In this document: piece by piece, positions 1-7,425 of the stretch
Numbering within the stretch: the first letter of the stretch is position 1
Layout: each line of letters starts with the position of its first letter
Origin: Deltaproteobacteria bacterium
GTDB lineage: Bacteria > Desulfobacterota > Binatia > UTPRO1
Assembly: GCA_020848745.1 (NCBI GenBank)
Contig: JADLHM010000155.1
Location: forward strand, 1 to 52,923
Reading direction: 5' to 3'
Length of the DNA stretch: 52,923 nucleotides
Translations under genes and position numbers: made by a program
The notes under the pieces: generated by a model
What the model was told of the DNA's origin: nothing
Database searches by the model: none
What the model saw: the letters and a program-made list of their open reading frames with translations, nothing else

Positions 1-100
1 CGGCGCGCTGCACGCGAGGGCGACTGCCTTCGTGACCCACGATCGACGTTTGCCCGACGTCCCCGGTATGCGCATCGTCTCGGTGTCGGACCTCCGCTGA
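1..100 (+). CDS. PIN-domain (VapC-like) toxin, C-terminal part, cut by the window edge
   Basis: Reading codons from base 2 gives 32 residues ending at a TGA at 98-100. They contain HARATAFVTHDRRL followed by a short 'pGm.Vvs' tail. This is the usual end of VapC PIN-domain ribonucleases, where the Asp in T-x-D-R-R-L belongs to the acidic metal site. The start and the other acidic residues lie outside the window, so I cannot tell whether the gene is intact. It points toward the antitoxin and truncated toxin on the opposite strand, so it is not their natural downstream partner. Confidence 0.55.
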   Translation, partial: GALHARATAFVTHDRRLPDVPGMRIVSVSDLR

Positions 101-103
101 CGG

Positions 104-205
104 TCACAGCCCGCCGCCCCAGCGATATCGGAGGGCCGATACCCACGCGGTCGATCTTCGATCCGCAGTTGGCGACAGCAGCGCCGAGCTGTCCCAGAAC
201 TGCAT
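104..205 (-). pseudogene. Truncated VapC/PIN toxin start (33 codons)
   Basis: An ATG at 203-205 opens a 33-codon frame beginning MQFWDSSALLS. This is the hallmark N-terminus of VapC toxins (hydrophobic strand plus the first catalytic Asp in 'WDSSAL'). After about 11 residues the similarity stops, and the frame runs through unrelated sequence to a TGA at 104-106. A normal VapC has about 130-140 residues. It starts only 6 bp after the antitoxin stop, the classical antitoxin-toxin spacing. I infer a toxin gene that lost everything after its first strand, leaving an orphan antitoxin. A short unrelated ORF is possible but unlikely given the position. Confidence 0.55.
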
Positions 206-211
206 GCGAAA

Positions 212-517
212 TCAGTGGTCGTCGCGATCGGCGCGCAAGGCCGCGAGTGCGTCGCCTCGACAGCGTACTGGAGGACCGAGCTCGCCGAGCGTCAGAGAGC
301 TCCGTGGAGCGGGAACAAGAGCCCCACGCCGGATGAGATCATCGCGAAGGTCGGTGGTGGTGCGCCCCACGCCTACGGGGCTGATCTCGGCAACCGGGGT
401 ATCTCGATCCAGCACGATGAGGCGTGTGCCCCGCCGGACGACGTGCAGATACCGAGACAGGTGAGTCTTCAGCTCCCCGATCCGGACCGTCCTCACGTGG
501 TCACGTTCGCGCATCAT
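212..517 (-). CDS. Phd/YefM-type antitoxin (prevent-host-death family)
   Basis: This 101-residue protein begins MMRERDH and then carries VRTVRIGELKTHLSRYL, followed by a 'G..liVldRdtPVAeisPV' strand. Together these make the Phd/YefM fold that binds operator DNA and neutralises a partner toxin. The C-terminal half (residues 50-101), where the toxin-binding arm should be, is Arg/Ala-rich and less typical. Alternative starts are the second ATG (512-514) and a GTG at 494-496 (V8). It is followed after 6 bp by a truncated VapC start, so it is probably an orphan antitoxin. It may still regulate itself. Confidence 0.75.
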   Translation of the reverse strand: MMRERDHVRTVRIGELKTHLSRYLHVVRRGTRLIVLDRDTPVAEISPVGVGRTTTDLRDDLIRRGALVPAPRSSLTLGELGPPVRCRGDALAALRADRDDH

Positions 518-535
518 CACAAGCGCCAGAACGCT

Positions 536-561
536 GGCCCCGGCTGCATACAGCCGGGGCC
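536..561 (-). terminator. GC-rich hairpin downstream of the aldehyde dehydrogenase gene
   Basis: A perfect 11-bp stem (ggccccggctg at 536-546 and its complement at 551-561) with a 4-nt loop lies 18 bp beyond the dehydrogenase stop and 18 bp before the antitoxin start. No T-run follows on the minus strand, so it is either a weak or Rho-assisted terminator or an mRNA-stabilising 3' hairpin. Confidence 0.5.
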
Positions 562-579
562 GCACACCTCGAATGCCGC

Positions 580-2085
580 CTAGTTCAACAGCAGCTGCAG
601 GTAGAACTTGCCCTCCGGCGGCGTGTCCTCGCCGACGTGGATGTGCTTGAGCTCGTGGTACTCCGCGAGCCCCCACTTGCCGAGCTCGCGCCCGACGCCG
701 CTCTGCTTGTAACCACCGAACGGGAACCGGAGATTGATCATGTGGTAGTCGTTCACCCACACGGTGCCGGTCTCGATCTTCTTGGCCATCGCGATCGCCC
801 GGTCCCTGTTCGACGACCACACCGCGCCGCCGAGCCCGTAGACCGAGTCGTTGGCGATGCGGATCGCCTCGGCTTCGTCCTTGTAGCGGATCACCGAGAC
901 GACCGGCCCGAAGATCTCCTCCTGCGCGATCCGCATCTTGTTGTCGACGTCGTCGAAGATCGTGGGCTCGTAGTAATAGCCCTTGCCCATGCTCGCCGGA
1001 CGCTTGCCGCCGGCGACGAGCTTGGCGCCCTGCTCCTGCCCGATCCCGACGTACTTCTCGACGGTGTCGCGCTGCGACGCGCTCACGAGCGGGCCCATGC
1101 CGGTCGTCATGTCCATGGTGTCGCCGATCTGGATGCGCTCGATGCCGGCGATCATCTTCTCGACGAACCGGTCGTGGATCTTCTCGTGCACCAGCACGCG
1201 CGTGCCGGACTCGCAGATCTGGCCCTGGTGCATGAAGGTACCGAAGAGCGCGCCGAGGGCGGCGGTATCGAGGTTGGCGTCGTCGAGGATGATGTTCGGC
1301 GACTTGCCGCCGAGCTCGAGCGTGACCTTCTTCAAGGTCCCGGCACCGAGCTGCATGATGCGGCGGCCGACCTCGGTCGAGCCGGTGAAGGCGACCTTGC
1401 CGACGTCGGGCGAGGTCGCGAGCTCCTCGCCCGCCGTGCCGCCCGGCCCGCTGATGACGTTCACGACGCCCGCGGGCACGCCGGCCTTGGTGCAGATCTC
1501 GCCGAGCATGAGCGACGACACCGGCGTCACCGACGCCGGCTTCAGCACGACGCAGTTCCCGGCCGCGAGCGCGGGGCCGATCTTCCACGCGGCCATGATG
1601 AGCGGGAAGTTCCAGGGCGTGATGCCGGCGCAGACGCCGATCGGCTCGCGCACGACGAGGTTCTTCGACGGGATCGGCACCGTCTCGTCGTACTCCTCGC
1701 AGATCATCGCCTGGTACTCGTCGCCGCAGATGAACTGTCCGAAGTGCATGAAGGTCTGGGCGGCGCCCGGGACGTCCATGCTCATCGCCTTCCGCATGGT
1801 GCCGCCGCCGTCCTGCACCTCGGCCGCCGCGATCTCGTCCTGGCGCTCGAAGATCGCCATCGCGACCTTCTGGAGGATCTCGCCGCGCTCCTGCGGCGAC
1901 TTGTTGCGCCACACGCCGGAGTCGTGGGCCTTCTTGGCGGCGGCGACAGCCTTCCGCACGTCCTCGCGGTCGGCAACCGCGACCGTGGCCCAGGGCTCTT
2001 CGGTCGCGGGATTGATGGTGGGAGCGGTCTTGCCGCCCTTGGCGGCCTGCCACTCTCCGTCGATGAACAGTCCGAACTCTTTCAT
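580..2085 (-). CDS. NAD(P)-dependent aldehyde dehydrogenase
   Basis: This 501-residue protein is full length for the ALDH superfamily and soluble. The oxyanion Asn (TPWNF, N159), cofactor Lys (KPAS, K182), general base Glu (ELGGKSPN, E257) and catalytic Cys (GQICESGTR, C291) are all in place, together with the FTGSTEVG nucleotide-binding turn (233-240). It should oxidise an aldehyde to the acid, with NAD(P)+ as acceptor. The family resemblance is to betaine-aldehyde and phenylacetaldehyde-type dehydrogenases, but the substrate cannot be read from sequence. AGAAGGAG lies 6 nt before the ATG. It is divergent from an enoyl-CoA hydratase/isomerase-type gene, which suggests, but does not prove, a shared catabolic role. 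Confidence 0.93.
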   Translation of the reverse strand: MKEFGLFIDGEWQAAKGGKTAPTINPATEEPWATVAVADREDVRKAVAAAKKAHDSGVWRNKSPQERGEILQKVAMAIFERQDEIAAAEVQDGGGTMRKAMSMDVPGAAQTFMHFGQFICGDEYQAMICEEYDETVPIPSKNLVVREPIGVCAGITPWNFPLIMAAWKIGPALAAGNCVVLKPASVTPVSSLMLGEICTKAGVPAGVVNVISGPGGTAGEELATSPDVGKVAFTGSTEVGRRIMQLGAGTLKKVTLELGGKSPNIILDDANLDTAALGALFGTFMHQGQICESGTRVLVHEKIHDRFVEKMIAGIERIQIGDTMDMTTGMGPLVSASQRDTVEKYVGIGQEQGAKLVAGGKRPASMGKGYYYEPTIFDDVDNKMRIAQEEIFGPVVSVIRYKDEAEAIRIANDSVYGLGGAVWSSNRDRAIAMAKKIETGTVWVNDYHMINLRFPFGGYKQSGVGRELGKWGLAEYHELKHIHVGEDTPPEGKFYLQLLLN

Positions 2086-2153
2086 GGCTGACTCCTTCTC
2101 GGCGCCGGTCGAGTCGCCGCGCCGTGGGTGACGGCGGGCGTCCGGGCGTCGGG

Positions 2154-2183
2154 TAGCTAGTCAGCTCGCCGGGGGTGGGTCAA
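2154..2183 (-). promoter_or_regulatory. Candidate sigma70-like promoter for the aldehyde dehydrogenase
   Basis: On the minus strand TTGACC (2178-2183) is followed after 18 bp by TAGCTA (2154-2159), placing transcription initiation about 60 nt before the dehydrogenase start. The -10 matches the consensus only partly. The arrangement resembles the stronger promoter at 19332-19361 (TTGACA, 18 bp, TAGGAT). Confidence 0.4.
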
Positions 2184-2203
2184 GCCCGGCCGCGCCGTTT
2201 GTC

Positions 2204-2225
2204 GCGCCGTTCGCCGAGACGGCGC
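2204..2225. promoter_or_regulatory. Inverted repeat in the divergent intergenic region
   Basis: gcgccgt (2204-2210) and its complement acggcgc (2219-2225) are separated by 8 bp, between the dehydrogenase promoter and the hydratase start. The size and position would suit a dimeric repressor operator serving both divergent genes. No regulator gene is nearby, so this is only a suggestion. Confidence 0.25.
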
Positions 2226-2258
2226 AACTGTGATCAAACGCGCCGCGAAGGAGCCGCG

Positions 2259-3047
2259 ATGACCTACGAGAACCTCACCCTGGAGCGCCGCGACGGGGTC
2301 GCCACCCTCACCCTCAATCGGCCGAACGCCGCCAACAGCATCGACCTGCCGCTCGCCCGCGAGCTGATGCACGCGGCGATCGCGTGCGACGACGATGTCG
2401 AGGTGCGCGCCGTCGTGCTGACCGGCGCGGGCAAGATGTTCTGCGCCGGCGGCGATCTCCGCGCCTTCGCGGACACGGGCCCGGCGATCGCGAGCCGCTT
2501 GAAGGAGCTGACGGCGTACCTGCACGCGGCGATCTCGCGCCTCACGCGCATGGACGCCCCGGTCATCGCGGCGGTGAACGGCATGGCGGCCGGCGCCGGT
2601 TTCAGCCTCGCGATCGCCGCCGACCTGGTGCTCGCGAGCGACACGGCGGGCTTCGTGATGGCCTACACGCAGGCGGGCCTCGTCCCCGACGGCAGCTCCA
2701 CCTTCTTCCTGCCGCGCCGCATCGGCGACCGCCGGACGCGCGAGCTCATGCTCACCAATCGCCGCCTCTCCGCGGCCGAGGCGCTCGACTGGGGGCTCGT
2801 GAACCAGGTCGTCCCGGCCGACGAGCTGTTGCCGGCCGCGACGAAGCTCGCGGCGACGCTCGCCGCCGGCCCGACGCGCTCGTTCGGCGCGACGAAGGCC
2901 CTCCTGAACGAGAGCTTCGAGCACGGGCTCGAAGCGCAGATGGAGCTCGAGGCGCGCGCCATCGCCGGCGCCGCGATCACGCCCGACGGTCAGGAGGGCA
3001 TCCGCGCGTTCCTCGAGAAGCGGAAACCGGCCTTCACCGGGAAATGA
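2259..3047 (+). CDS. Enoyl-CoA hydratase/isomerase family protein (PaaG-like)
   Basis: This is a 262-residue crotonase-fold enzyme. Both oxyanion-hole segments are present (GKMFCAGGDLRAF, 59-70, and NGMAAGAGFSLAIAADL, 107-123). At the catalytic position it has Asp in GLVPDGSS (D144). This resembles PaaG-type isomerases, which use one Asp, rather than the two-Glu pattern of fatty-acid hydratases. It therefore probably isomerises or hydrates an unsaturated acyl-CoA in a degradation pathway. The frame extends upstream, but the ATG at 2259 is chosen because GAAGGAG lies 5 nt before it and homology begins there. Apart from the partial PIN gene, it is the only plus-strand gene, and it ends 15 bp from a convergent gene. 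Confidence 0.9.
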   Translation: MTYENLTLERRDGVATLTLNRPNAANSIDLPLARELMHAAIACDDDVEVRAVVLTGAGKMFCAGGDLRAFADTGPAIASRLKELTAYLHAAISRLTRMDAPVIAAVNGMAAGAGFSLAIAADLVLASDTAGFVMAYTQAGLVPDGSSTFFLPRRIGDRRTRELMLTNRRLSAAEALDWGLVNQVVPADELLPAATKLAATLAAGPTRSFGATKALLNESFEHGLEAQMELEARAIAGAAITPDGQEGIRAFLEKRKPAFTGK

Positions 3048-3062
3048 CGAGCGGCGGGCGGG

Positions 3063-4466
3063 TCACACCCCCCGCCGCGTCACCATCACCTTCACCGTCT
3101 CGGCCATGATCTTGAGGTCGAGGGTGATCGAGTAGTTGTAGATGTAGGCGAGATCGTACTTGAGCTTGTACGCCGGGCTCGTGTGGTACTCGCCGTTCAC
3201 CTGCGCGAGGCCCGTGAGCCCCGGCTTCACCTGCAGCCGTTCGAGGTAGCCGGGGATCTCCTCGGCGTAGCGGCGTACGAACTCCGGACGCTCGGGACGC
3301 GGCCCGATCAGGCTCATCGTGCCGTTCAGCACGTTCCAGAGCTGCGGGATCTCGTCGACGCGGCTCGCGCGTAGGATGCGGCCGACGGGCGTCACGCGCT
3401 GGTCCTCGTGGCTCGCGAGCACCGGACCGCTCCCGCGCTCGGCGTTCTCGAACATGGTGCGGAACTTCCAGATCGTGAACTGCTCACCGCCCTGGCCCAC
3501 CCGGCGCTGCCGGTAGAAGATCGGACCCGGTGAGCCGAGCTTGACGGCAACGGCGGCGAGGACGGCGATCGGCAGCGTCGCGACGAGCAGCACGCCCGCG
3601 ATCAGGAAATCGCTACTGCGCTTGAAGAGGTAGGCCAGGTCGTCGCGCGGATTCTTCACGACCTCGACGACCGGGATGTCGTGGATGCGCCCGGACGACA
3701 CGCGGCCGACGAGGATGTCGTACACGGAGGGCACCACGCTCACGCGCGGCCGGCGGCTCTGCCGCAGCATGCGGTCGACGAGGCGATCGCGCCACGAGAG
3801 CGGCGAGAGGAGCACGATCTCGCCGACGTCGTGCTCGACGAGGAGGCGCGGCAGGTCACCCACCTCGCCGAGCCACGGTAGGCCGCCGACGAACGGCGAC
3901 GGCGCCTGCCCGTTCCCGTCGGCCGCGACGGCGACCGCGCCCACGATGTCGACGTGATGCAGGCGCGGCTCGCCGACCCCTTCGAGGAACTGCCCGATCT
4001 CCTCCGCGGTCCCCACCAGCAAGACGCGCACCGGCGACGACGCCGCGAGGCGCCGCCTGACCCACTCGCGAATCGCCGCGACCCCCGCCGCGTTCACGAG
4101 CCAGTACACGACCAGGACGGAGCGGGGGAAGTTGACGTCACCGCTGAAGAAATAGAGCGCCGTGGTGGCGAGCAGGTGCACGAAGAGCGCGGTCACGCTG
4201 TTGACGACCGGCCGGAAGCCGGTGCGCAGCGCCCGCAAGTCGTAGAACCCGAAGAAGTAGAGCGTCACGACCTCGGCAAGGAGGATCGCCGGCAGCATGT
4301 GGCGCAGCTCGAAGAGGCGCGCGACCGGCAGGAAATCGGTCGTGAGCGGCAGCGGGAAATAGATGCGCAGGAAGAACGCGAGCGCGTAGGCGGCGATCGC
4401 CCACGCGAGATCGCAGAGGAGAAGCAGCGCGATCGTGCTCTGCTCGCGGAGACCGCTGCGCTGCAC
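3063..4466 (-). CDS. Polyprenyl-phosphate sugar-1-phosphate transferase (exopolysaccharide/O-antigen initiation)
   Basis: This 467-residue membrane protein has four N-terminal membrane segments (about residues 12-125), a cytoplasmic Rossmann-like middle domain, a fifth hydrophobic segment (DFLIAGVLLV), and the conserved C-terminal catalytic domain of the WbaP/WcaJ/ExoY family. Visible motifs are GSPGPIFYRQRRVG, FTIWKFRTM, RVDEIPQLWNVL, GPRPERPEF and KPGLTGLAQV. It should move a hexose-1-phosphate from a nucleotide sugar to undecaprenyl phosphate, the first membrane step of polysaccharide assembly. It is the last gene of the left-hand glycosyltransferase cluster, 6 bp after a GT2 gene. The exact sugar is not predictable. 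Confidence 0.92.
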   Translation of the reverse strand: MQRSGLREQSTIALLLLCDLAWAIAAYALAFFLRIYFPLPLTTDFLPVARLFELRHMLPAILLAEVVTLYFFGFYDLRALRTGFRPVVNSVTALFVHLLATTALYFFSGDVNFPRSVLVVYWLVNAAGVAAIREWVRRRLAASSPVRVLLVGTAEEIGQFLEGVGEPRLHHVDIVGAVAVAADGNGQAPSPFVGGLPWLGEVGDLPRLLVEHDVGEIVLLSPLSWRDRLVDRMLRQSRRPRVSVVPSVYDILVGRVSSGRIHDIPVVEVVKNPRDDLAYLFKRSSDFLIAGVLLVATLPIAVLAAVAVKLGSPGPIFYRQRRVGQGGEQFTIWKFRTMFENAERGSGPVLASHEDQRVTPVGRILRASRVDEIPQLWNVLNGTMSLIGPRPERPEFVRRYAEEIPGYLERLQVKPGLTGLAQVNGEYHTSPAYKLKYDLAYIYNYSITLDLKIMAETVKVMVTRRGV

Positions 4467-4472
4467 GGCGGC

Positions 4473-5429
4473 TCAGGTCCCGGCGCCGGCGGCGGGCCAG
4501 CGCTTCGTCGACGGCAGCACGCTCCAGCCGTGGTCGAAGCCGCGCCGGATCCGGCGGAGCGCGCGGGCGCGCGCGTAGGCGCGGGCCGCCATCGAGAGCG
4601 CGACAAGCGGATACTCGTGCGGCGCGATCTCGCGGACGAAGCGCCGCCACGGATAGACCCCGAAGCCGTGCACGCGGTGGAGGTCCGGGAACTCACGCTC
4701 GAGCTGGAGCTTGCCGACCTCGTTCCGAATGCGCTGGCGGAGGTATTCCTCCCACGTCGTCGGCGGACGCAGCCGGACGACCGCGCCGGGTTCCTTGGCG
4801 AAGCGCGCCCGGCCGAGGCGGACCGAGAGGTACGCGTCCTCGTGCAGCACCGACGCCGGCATCGGCTCCGGCAGGGCCGCCGTGCGGAGCGCGTAGAGCC
4901 GCCCCGGCACGTTGCCGAAGTCGAACCGATGCGGCAGCGCGGCGACCCGCGCGACGAGCCCGTCGGCGGGCGTGACCACGGGCTCCTCGCGGCCGGCGAC
5001 GATCGCGAGCTCAGGCGACGCCTCGAGGCGGCGCACGAGGAGTGCGAGGGCTTCCGGGGCGACGCGCACGTCCGCGTCGGCGAAGACGATCACCGGCGCC
5101 CGCGCGGCGGCGCGGATCGCGTTCCAGGCGGCGGTCTTGCTGCGGGGTGCGAGGCGGAGCAGGCGGACGCACGAGCCGGTCGCGGGCGGCGCCGCGTCGG
5201 GCGGGACGAACGGCAGCGCCGCGCTCCGCGCGAACGCCTCGACGCCCACGACGGCCGCCGCCGGCTCGTGCGGACCGTTCACCGCCACCACGATCTCGAC
5301 CGGTTCGTCGAGGCGGGCGGCGCTCGCCGCAAGGCTCTCGAGCGTCGCGGGCAGATCGTTCTCGCCGGTGCTCGCCGGCACGCCGATCGTGGCCGCCGGC
5401 GGCCGGACGTCGTTCGCGGCCGAGCTCAT
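4473..5429 (-). CDS. Family 2 glycosyltransferase
   Basis: This 318-residue protein has a GT-A fold of GT2 type: an opening strand with EIVVAVNG, then APVIVFADADVRV (about 111-123), whose D-A-D triad is the metal/nucleotide-sugar site, and a later HEDAYLSVRLG acceptor/base segment (196-206). It should add one sugar to a lipid-linked glycan at the inner membrane. The C-terminal 100 residues are basic and carry the 'R.R.RNEVGKLQLEREFP' element often seen in exopolysaccharide GT2s. The ATG overlaps the previous stop (ATGA, 5426-5429), so translation is probably coupled to the upstream GT2. Confidence 0.82.
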   Translation of the reverse strand: MSSAANDVRPPAATIGVPASTGENDLPATLESLAASAARLDEPVEIVVAVNGPHEPAAAVVGVEAFARSAALPFVPPDAAPPATGSCVRLLRLAPRSKTAAWNAIRAAARAPVIVFADADVRVAPEALALLVRRLEASPELAIVAGREEPVVTPADGLVARVAALPHRFDFGNVPGRLYALRTAALPEPMPASVLHEDAYLSVRLGRARFAKEPGAVVRLRPPTTWEEYLRQRIRNEVGKLQLEREFPDLHRVHGFGVYPWRRFVREIAPHEYPLVALSMAARAYARARALRRIRRGFDHGWSVLPSTKRWPAAGAGT

Positions 5430-6271
5430 GCCGCCCGGCGCACCGTCTCGAGGGTCGGCCGCGTGAGAAGATAGCCGTGCTTCCAGAAGAAGTATCCGAG
5501 CCCGTACACGTGCCGCGCGGTCAGCGCCGAGAGCAGCGTCCGAGTCACGCGGCGCTCGAGGTGCATCACGACGGCCTCCGGCACGTACTCGACGCGCCAC
5601 CCCGCGCGGTGCATGCGGAGACAGAGATCGACGTCCTCGGGCCCGTAGAAGATGCGCTCGTCGAGGAGCCCGACCTCGTCGAGCGCCGCCTTGCGGATCA
5701 CCTGACACGCGCCGATCACGTAGTCGACCTCGCGCACGCCCGCGTGATCCCACCAGCGGAGCTCGACGTCGTCGACGACCGCCCGCCCCAAGCGGGACGG
5801 CAAGCGCCGCAGCACCTTGTCGACGAGCGTCGGGAAGCGCCGGCAGCTGTACTGCAACGCGCCGTCGGGATCGACGAGCTTCGGTCCCACCAGGCCGACG
5901 TCCGGCGCCGAGTGCAGACGCGCCACCAGCGTCGCGAACGACCGCGGCGCCGCAACGGTGTCGACGTCGAGGAGCGCGACGAGCTCGCCACGCGCGCGCC
6001 GCAGCCCCTGGTTGCGGGCCGGCGCGACGCCCCGGTTGGTCGCGTTCGTGATCGTCACGAGGTCGGAGCGCGCGGCGAGCCATTCCGCCGTGCCGTCGCG
6101 CGAGCCGTTGTCGACCACGATGACCTCGATCGGAAGCGGCGCCGTCGCGGCCGGGAGCGCCGCCAGGCAGTCCTCGAGGAGCGCGCGCGAGTTCCAGGTC
6201 AGGATGACGATCGACACCACCGGCGCTTCCCCGCCTGGGCCTTTGACGATCCCGGGGCCCGGTTCTGTCAC
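5426..6271 (-). CDS. Family 2 glycosyltransferase (rhamnosyltransferase-like)
   Basis: This 281-residue GT2 protein has 'VSIVILTWNSRALLEDCL', VDNGSRDGT, the NRGVAPARNQG loop, the LLDVDT DxD-type site and the YGPEDVDLCLRM acceptor motif. This set is typical of rhamnosyltransferase-like enzymes that extend O-antigen or exopolysaccharide. The start is a GTG (6269-6271) overlapping the previous stop by GTGA, and its end overlaps the next start by ATGA. It is thus translationally linked on both sides. Donor and acceptor are unknown. Confidence 0.85.
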   Translation of the reverse strand: MTEPGPGIVKGPGGEAPVVSIVILTWNSRALLEDCLAALPAATAPLPIEVIVVDNGSRDGTAEWLAARSDLVTITNATNRGVAPARNQGLRRARGELVALLDVDTVAAPRSFATLVARLHSAPDVGLVGPKLVDPDGALQYSCRRFPTLVDKVLRRLPSRLGRAVVDDVELRWWDHAGVREVDYVIGACQVIRKAALDEVGLLDERIFYGPEDVDLCLRMHRAGWRVEYVPEAVVMHLERRVTRTLLSALTARHVYGLGYFFWKHGYLLTRPTLETVRRAA

Positions 6272-7233
6272 GCCCCCTCTATCCCAGGAGGCCGCCGGAC
6301 CCGCAACCGCGCTCGGTCGGCGCGCCGCCCCGCCGGATCGCCGCTGAGACAGAGGCCCGCCATGCCGGCGTACCGCCGCGCGCGCCCGGCCGCCGTCGCG
6401 TCACCGCCGCGCGCCGCCCAGGCCGCGAACGCCGCCTTGGCGGCGAAGCCCGCCCCGGCCGCGACCCGGAAACCGAGCTCCGCCGGCCGGCCGCGCCGGC
6501 GCCGGAAGAAGCGGAGCGTCCCGCACAGCACGGCGCGATCGCGATTCGCGCCGTAGCGGGCCGCGCCGCTGCGGTTGCCGTGGTGCACGATCACCGCCTC
6601 CGCGCAGTAGCCGACGCGCCACCCCGCCGCGCTGAGGCGATGACAGAGGTCGAGGTCCTCGCCGTACATCTCGTAGGCCTCGTCGAATCCGCCGATCGGC
6701 GCGAGCGCCGCTCGGCGGGCGAGCAGGAACGACCCGTACACCCAGTCGACGAGCCCGCTCGCGGAGGGCGCGGTGCCGCGCGGCCCGCGCCGCCGCTCGC
6801 CGAGCGCCTCGGCGACCAGCCCCCGCACCGAGTGGAAGCGATCGACCGTCGGCTGCGGCGTCCCGTCGGCGTTGAGCGTACGGCACCCGACGAGCGCGAC
6901 CGACGGCTGGCGGTCGAGGCACGCGAGTGCGAGCGGCACGGCGTCGGGCTCGACCACGACGTCCGGGTTCAGGAAGAGCACGACGGCCCGCCCGGTCGCC
7001 GCGAACCCTTGGTTCGCGGCGGCGGCGAAGCCGCGATTCGCGGCGTTGGCGACCACGCGCGCCGCCGGTGCGTGCCGCCGCACCTCCGCCACCGTCGCGT
7101 CGGTCGACGCGTTGTCGACGACGACGAGCTCCGCGCCGGCCGCGAGGGTCGGCGCGAGCGACGCCAGCAGCGCCGGCACCTCGGCGGCGCTCTGCCAGGT
7201 CACGACGACGATCGCGAGGTCGCCGAGGGTCAC
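6268..7233 (-). CDS. Family 2 glycosyltransferase
   Basis: This 321-residue GT2 enzyme begins at a GTG (7231-7233; VTLGDLAIVVVTWQS). The open frame continues upstream, but only through the palindromic element at 7241-7419, so the longer start is rejected. Motifs include VVDNASTDATV, ANRGFAAAANQG, LFLNPDVVVEP and YGEDLDLCHRL. A second GT2 of the same subtype follows by a GTGA overlap. A short hydrophobic C-terminal stretch may anchor it to the membrane. Role inferred: extension of a lipid-linked polysaccharide. Confidence 0.85.
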   Translation of the reverse strand: MTLGDLAIVVVTWQSAAEVPALLASLAPTLAAGAELVVVDNASTDATVAEVRRHAPAARVVANAANRGFAAAANQGFAATGRAVVLFLNPDVVVEPDAVPLALACLDRQPSVALVGCRTLNADGTPQPTVDRFHSVRGLVAEALGERRRGPRGTAPSASGLVDWVYGSFLLARRAALAPIGGFDEAYEMYGEDLDLCHRLSAAGWRVGYCAEAVIVHHGNRSGAARYGANRDRAVLCGTLRFFRRRRGRPAELGFRVAAGAGFAAKAAFAAWAARGGDATAAGRARRYAGMAGLCLSGDPAGRRADRARLRVRRPPGIEGA

Positions 7234-7240
7234 GGACTCA

Positions 7241-7419
7241 GAGCTTATCCCACAAGGTGCCGCCGAGAGCGAGGCGCACGGAGCCTGAGCGAGAGACGCA
7301 AGCGCAGTGCCGACCGCGGAGGCGTAGCCAGAGGCTACGCCGCACAAGGGAGGCGCGAGCACGCGGCTCGCAGCCAGGCTCCATGCGCCGCAGCCGGCGG
7401 CACCTTGTGGGATAGGCTC
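7241..7419. repeat. 179-bp palindromic element between two genes
   Basis: The ends are 25-bp inverted repeats with one mismatch (7241-7265 and 7395-7419; core tatcccacaaggtgccgccg). Nested inside are a 15-bp pair with one mismatch (7273-7287 and 7375-7389) and a perfect 9-bp hairpin with a 3-nt loop (7321-7329 and 7333-7341). The intervening arms pair only partly. There is no coding potential. It begins 6 bp beyond the stop of the gene at 7426-8499. The architecture fits a MITE- or REP-like mobile palindrome. In the transcript it could also form a strong stem that stabilises or attenuates the mRNA between the two genes. Confidence 0.75.
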
Positions 7420-7425
7420 TTTAGG

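Noticed and set aside
7234-7362. N-terminal extension of the GT2 at 6268-7233
   Set aside because: The extra 43 residues are the translated palindromic element; the conserved domain starts at the GTG at 7231-7233.
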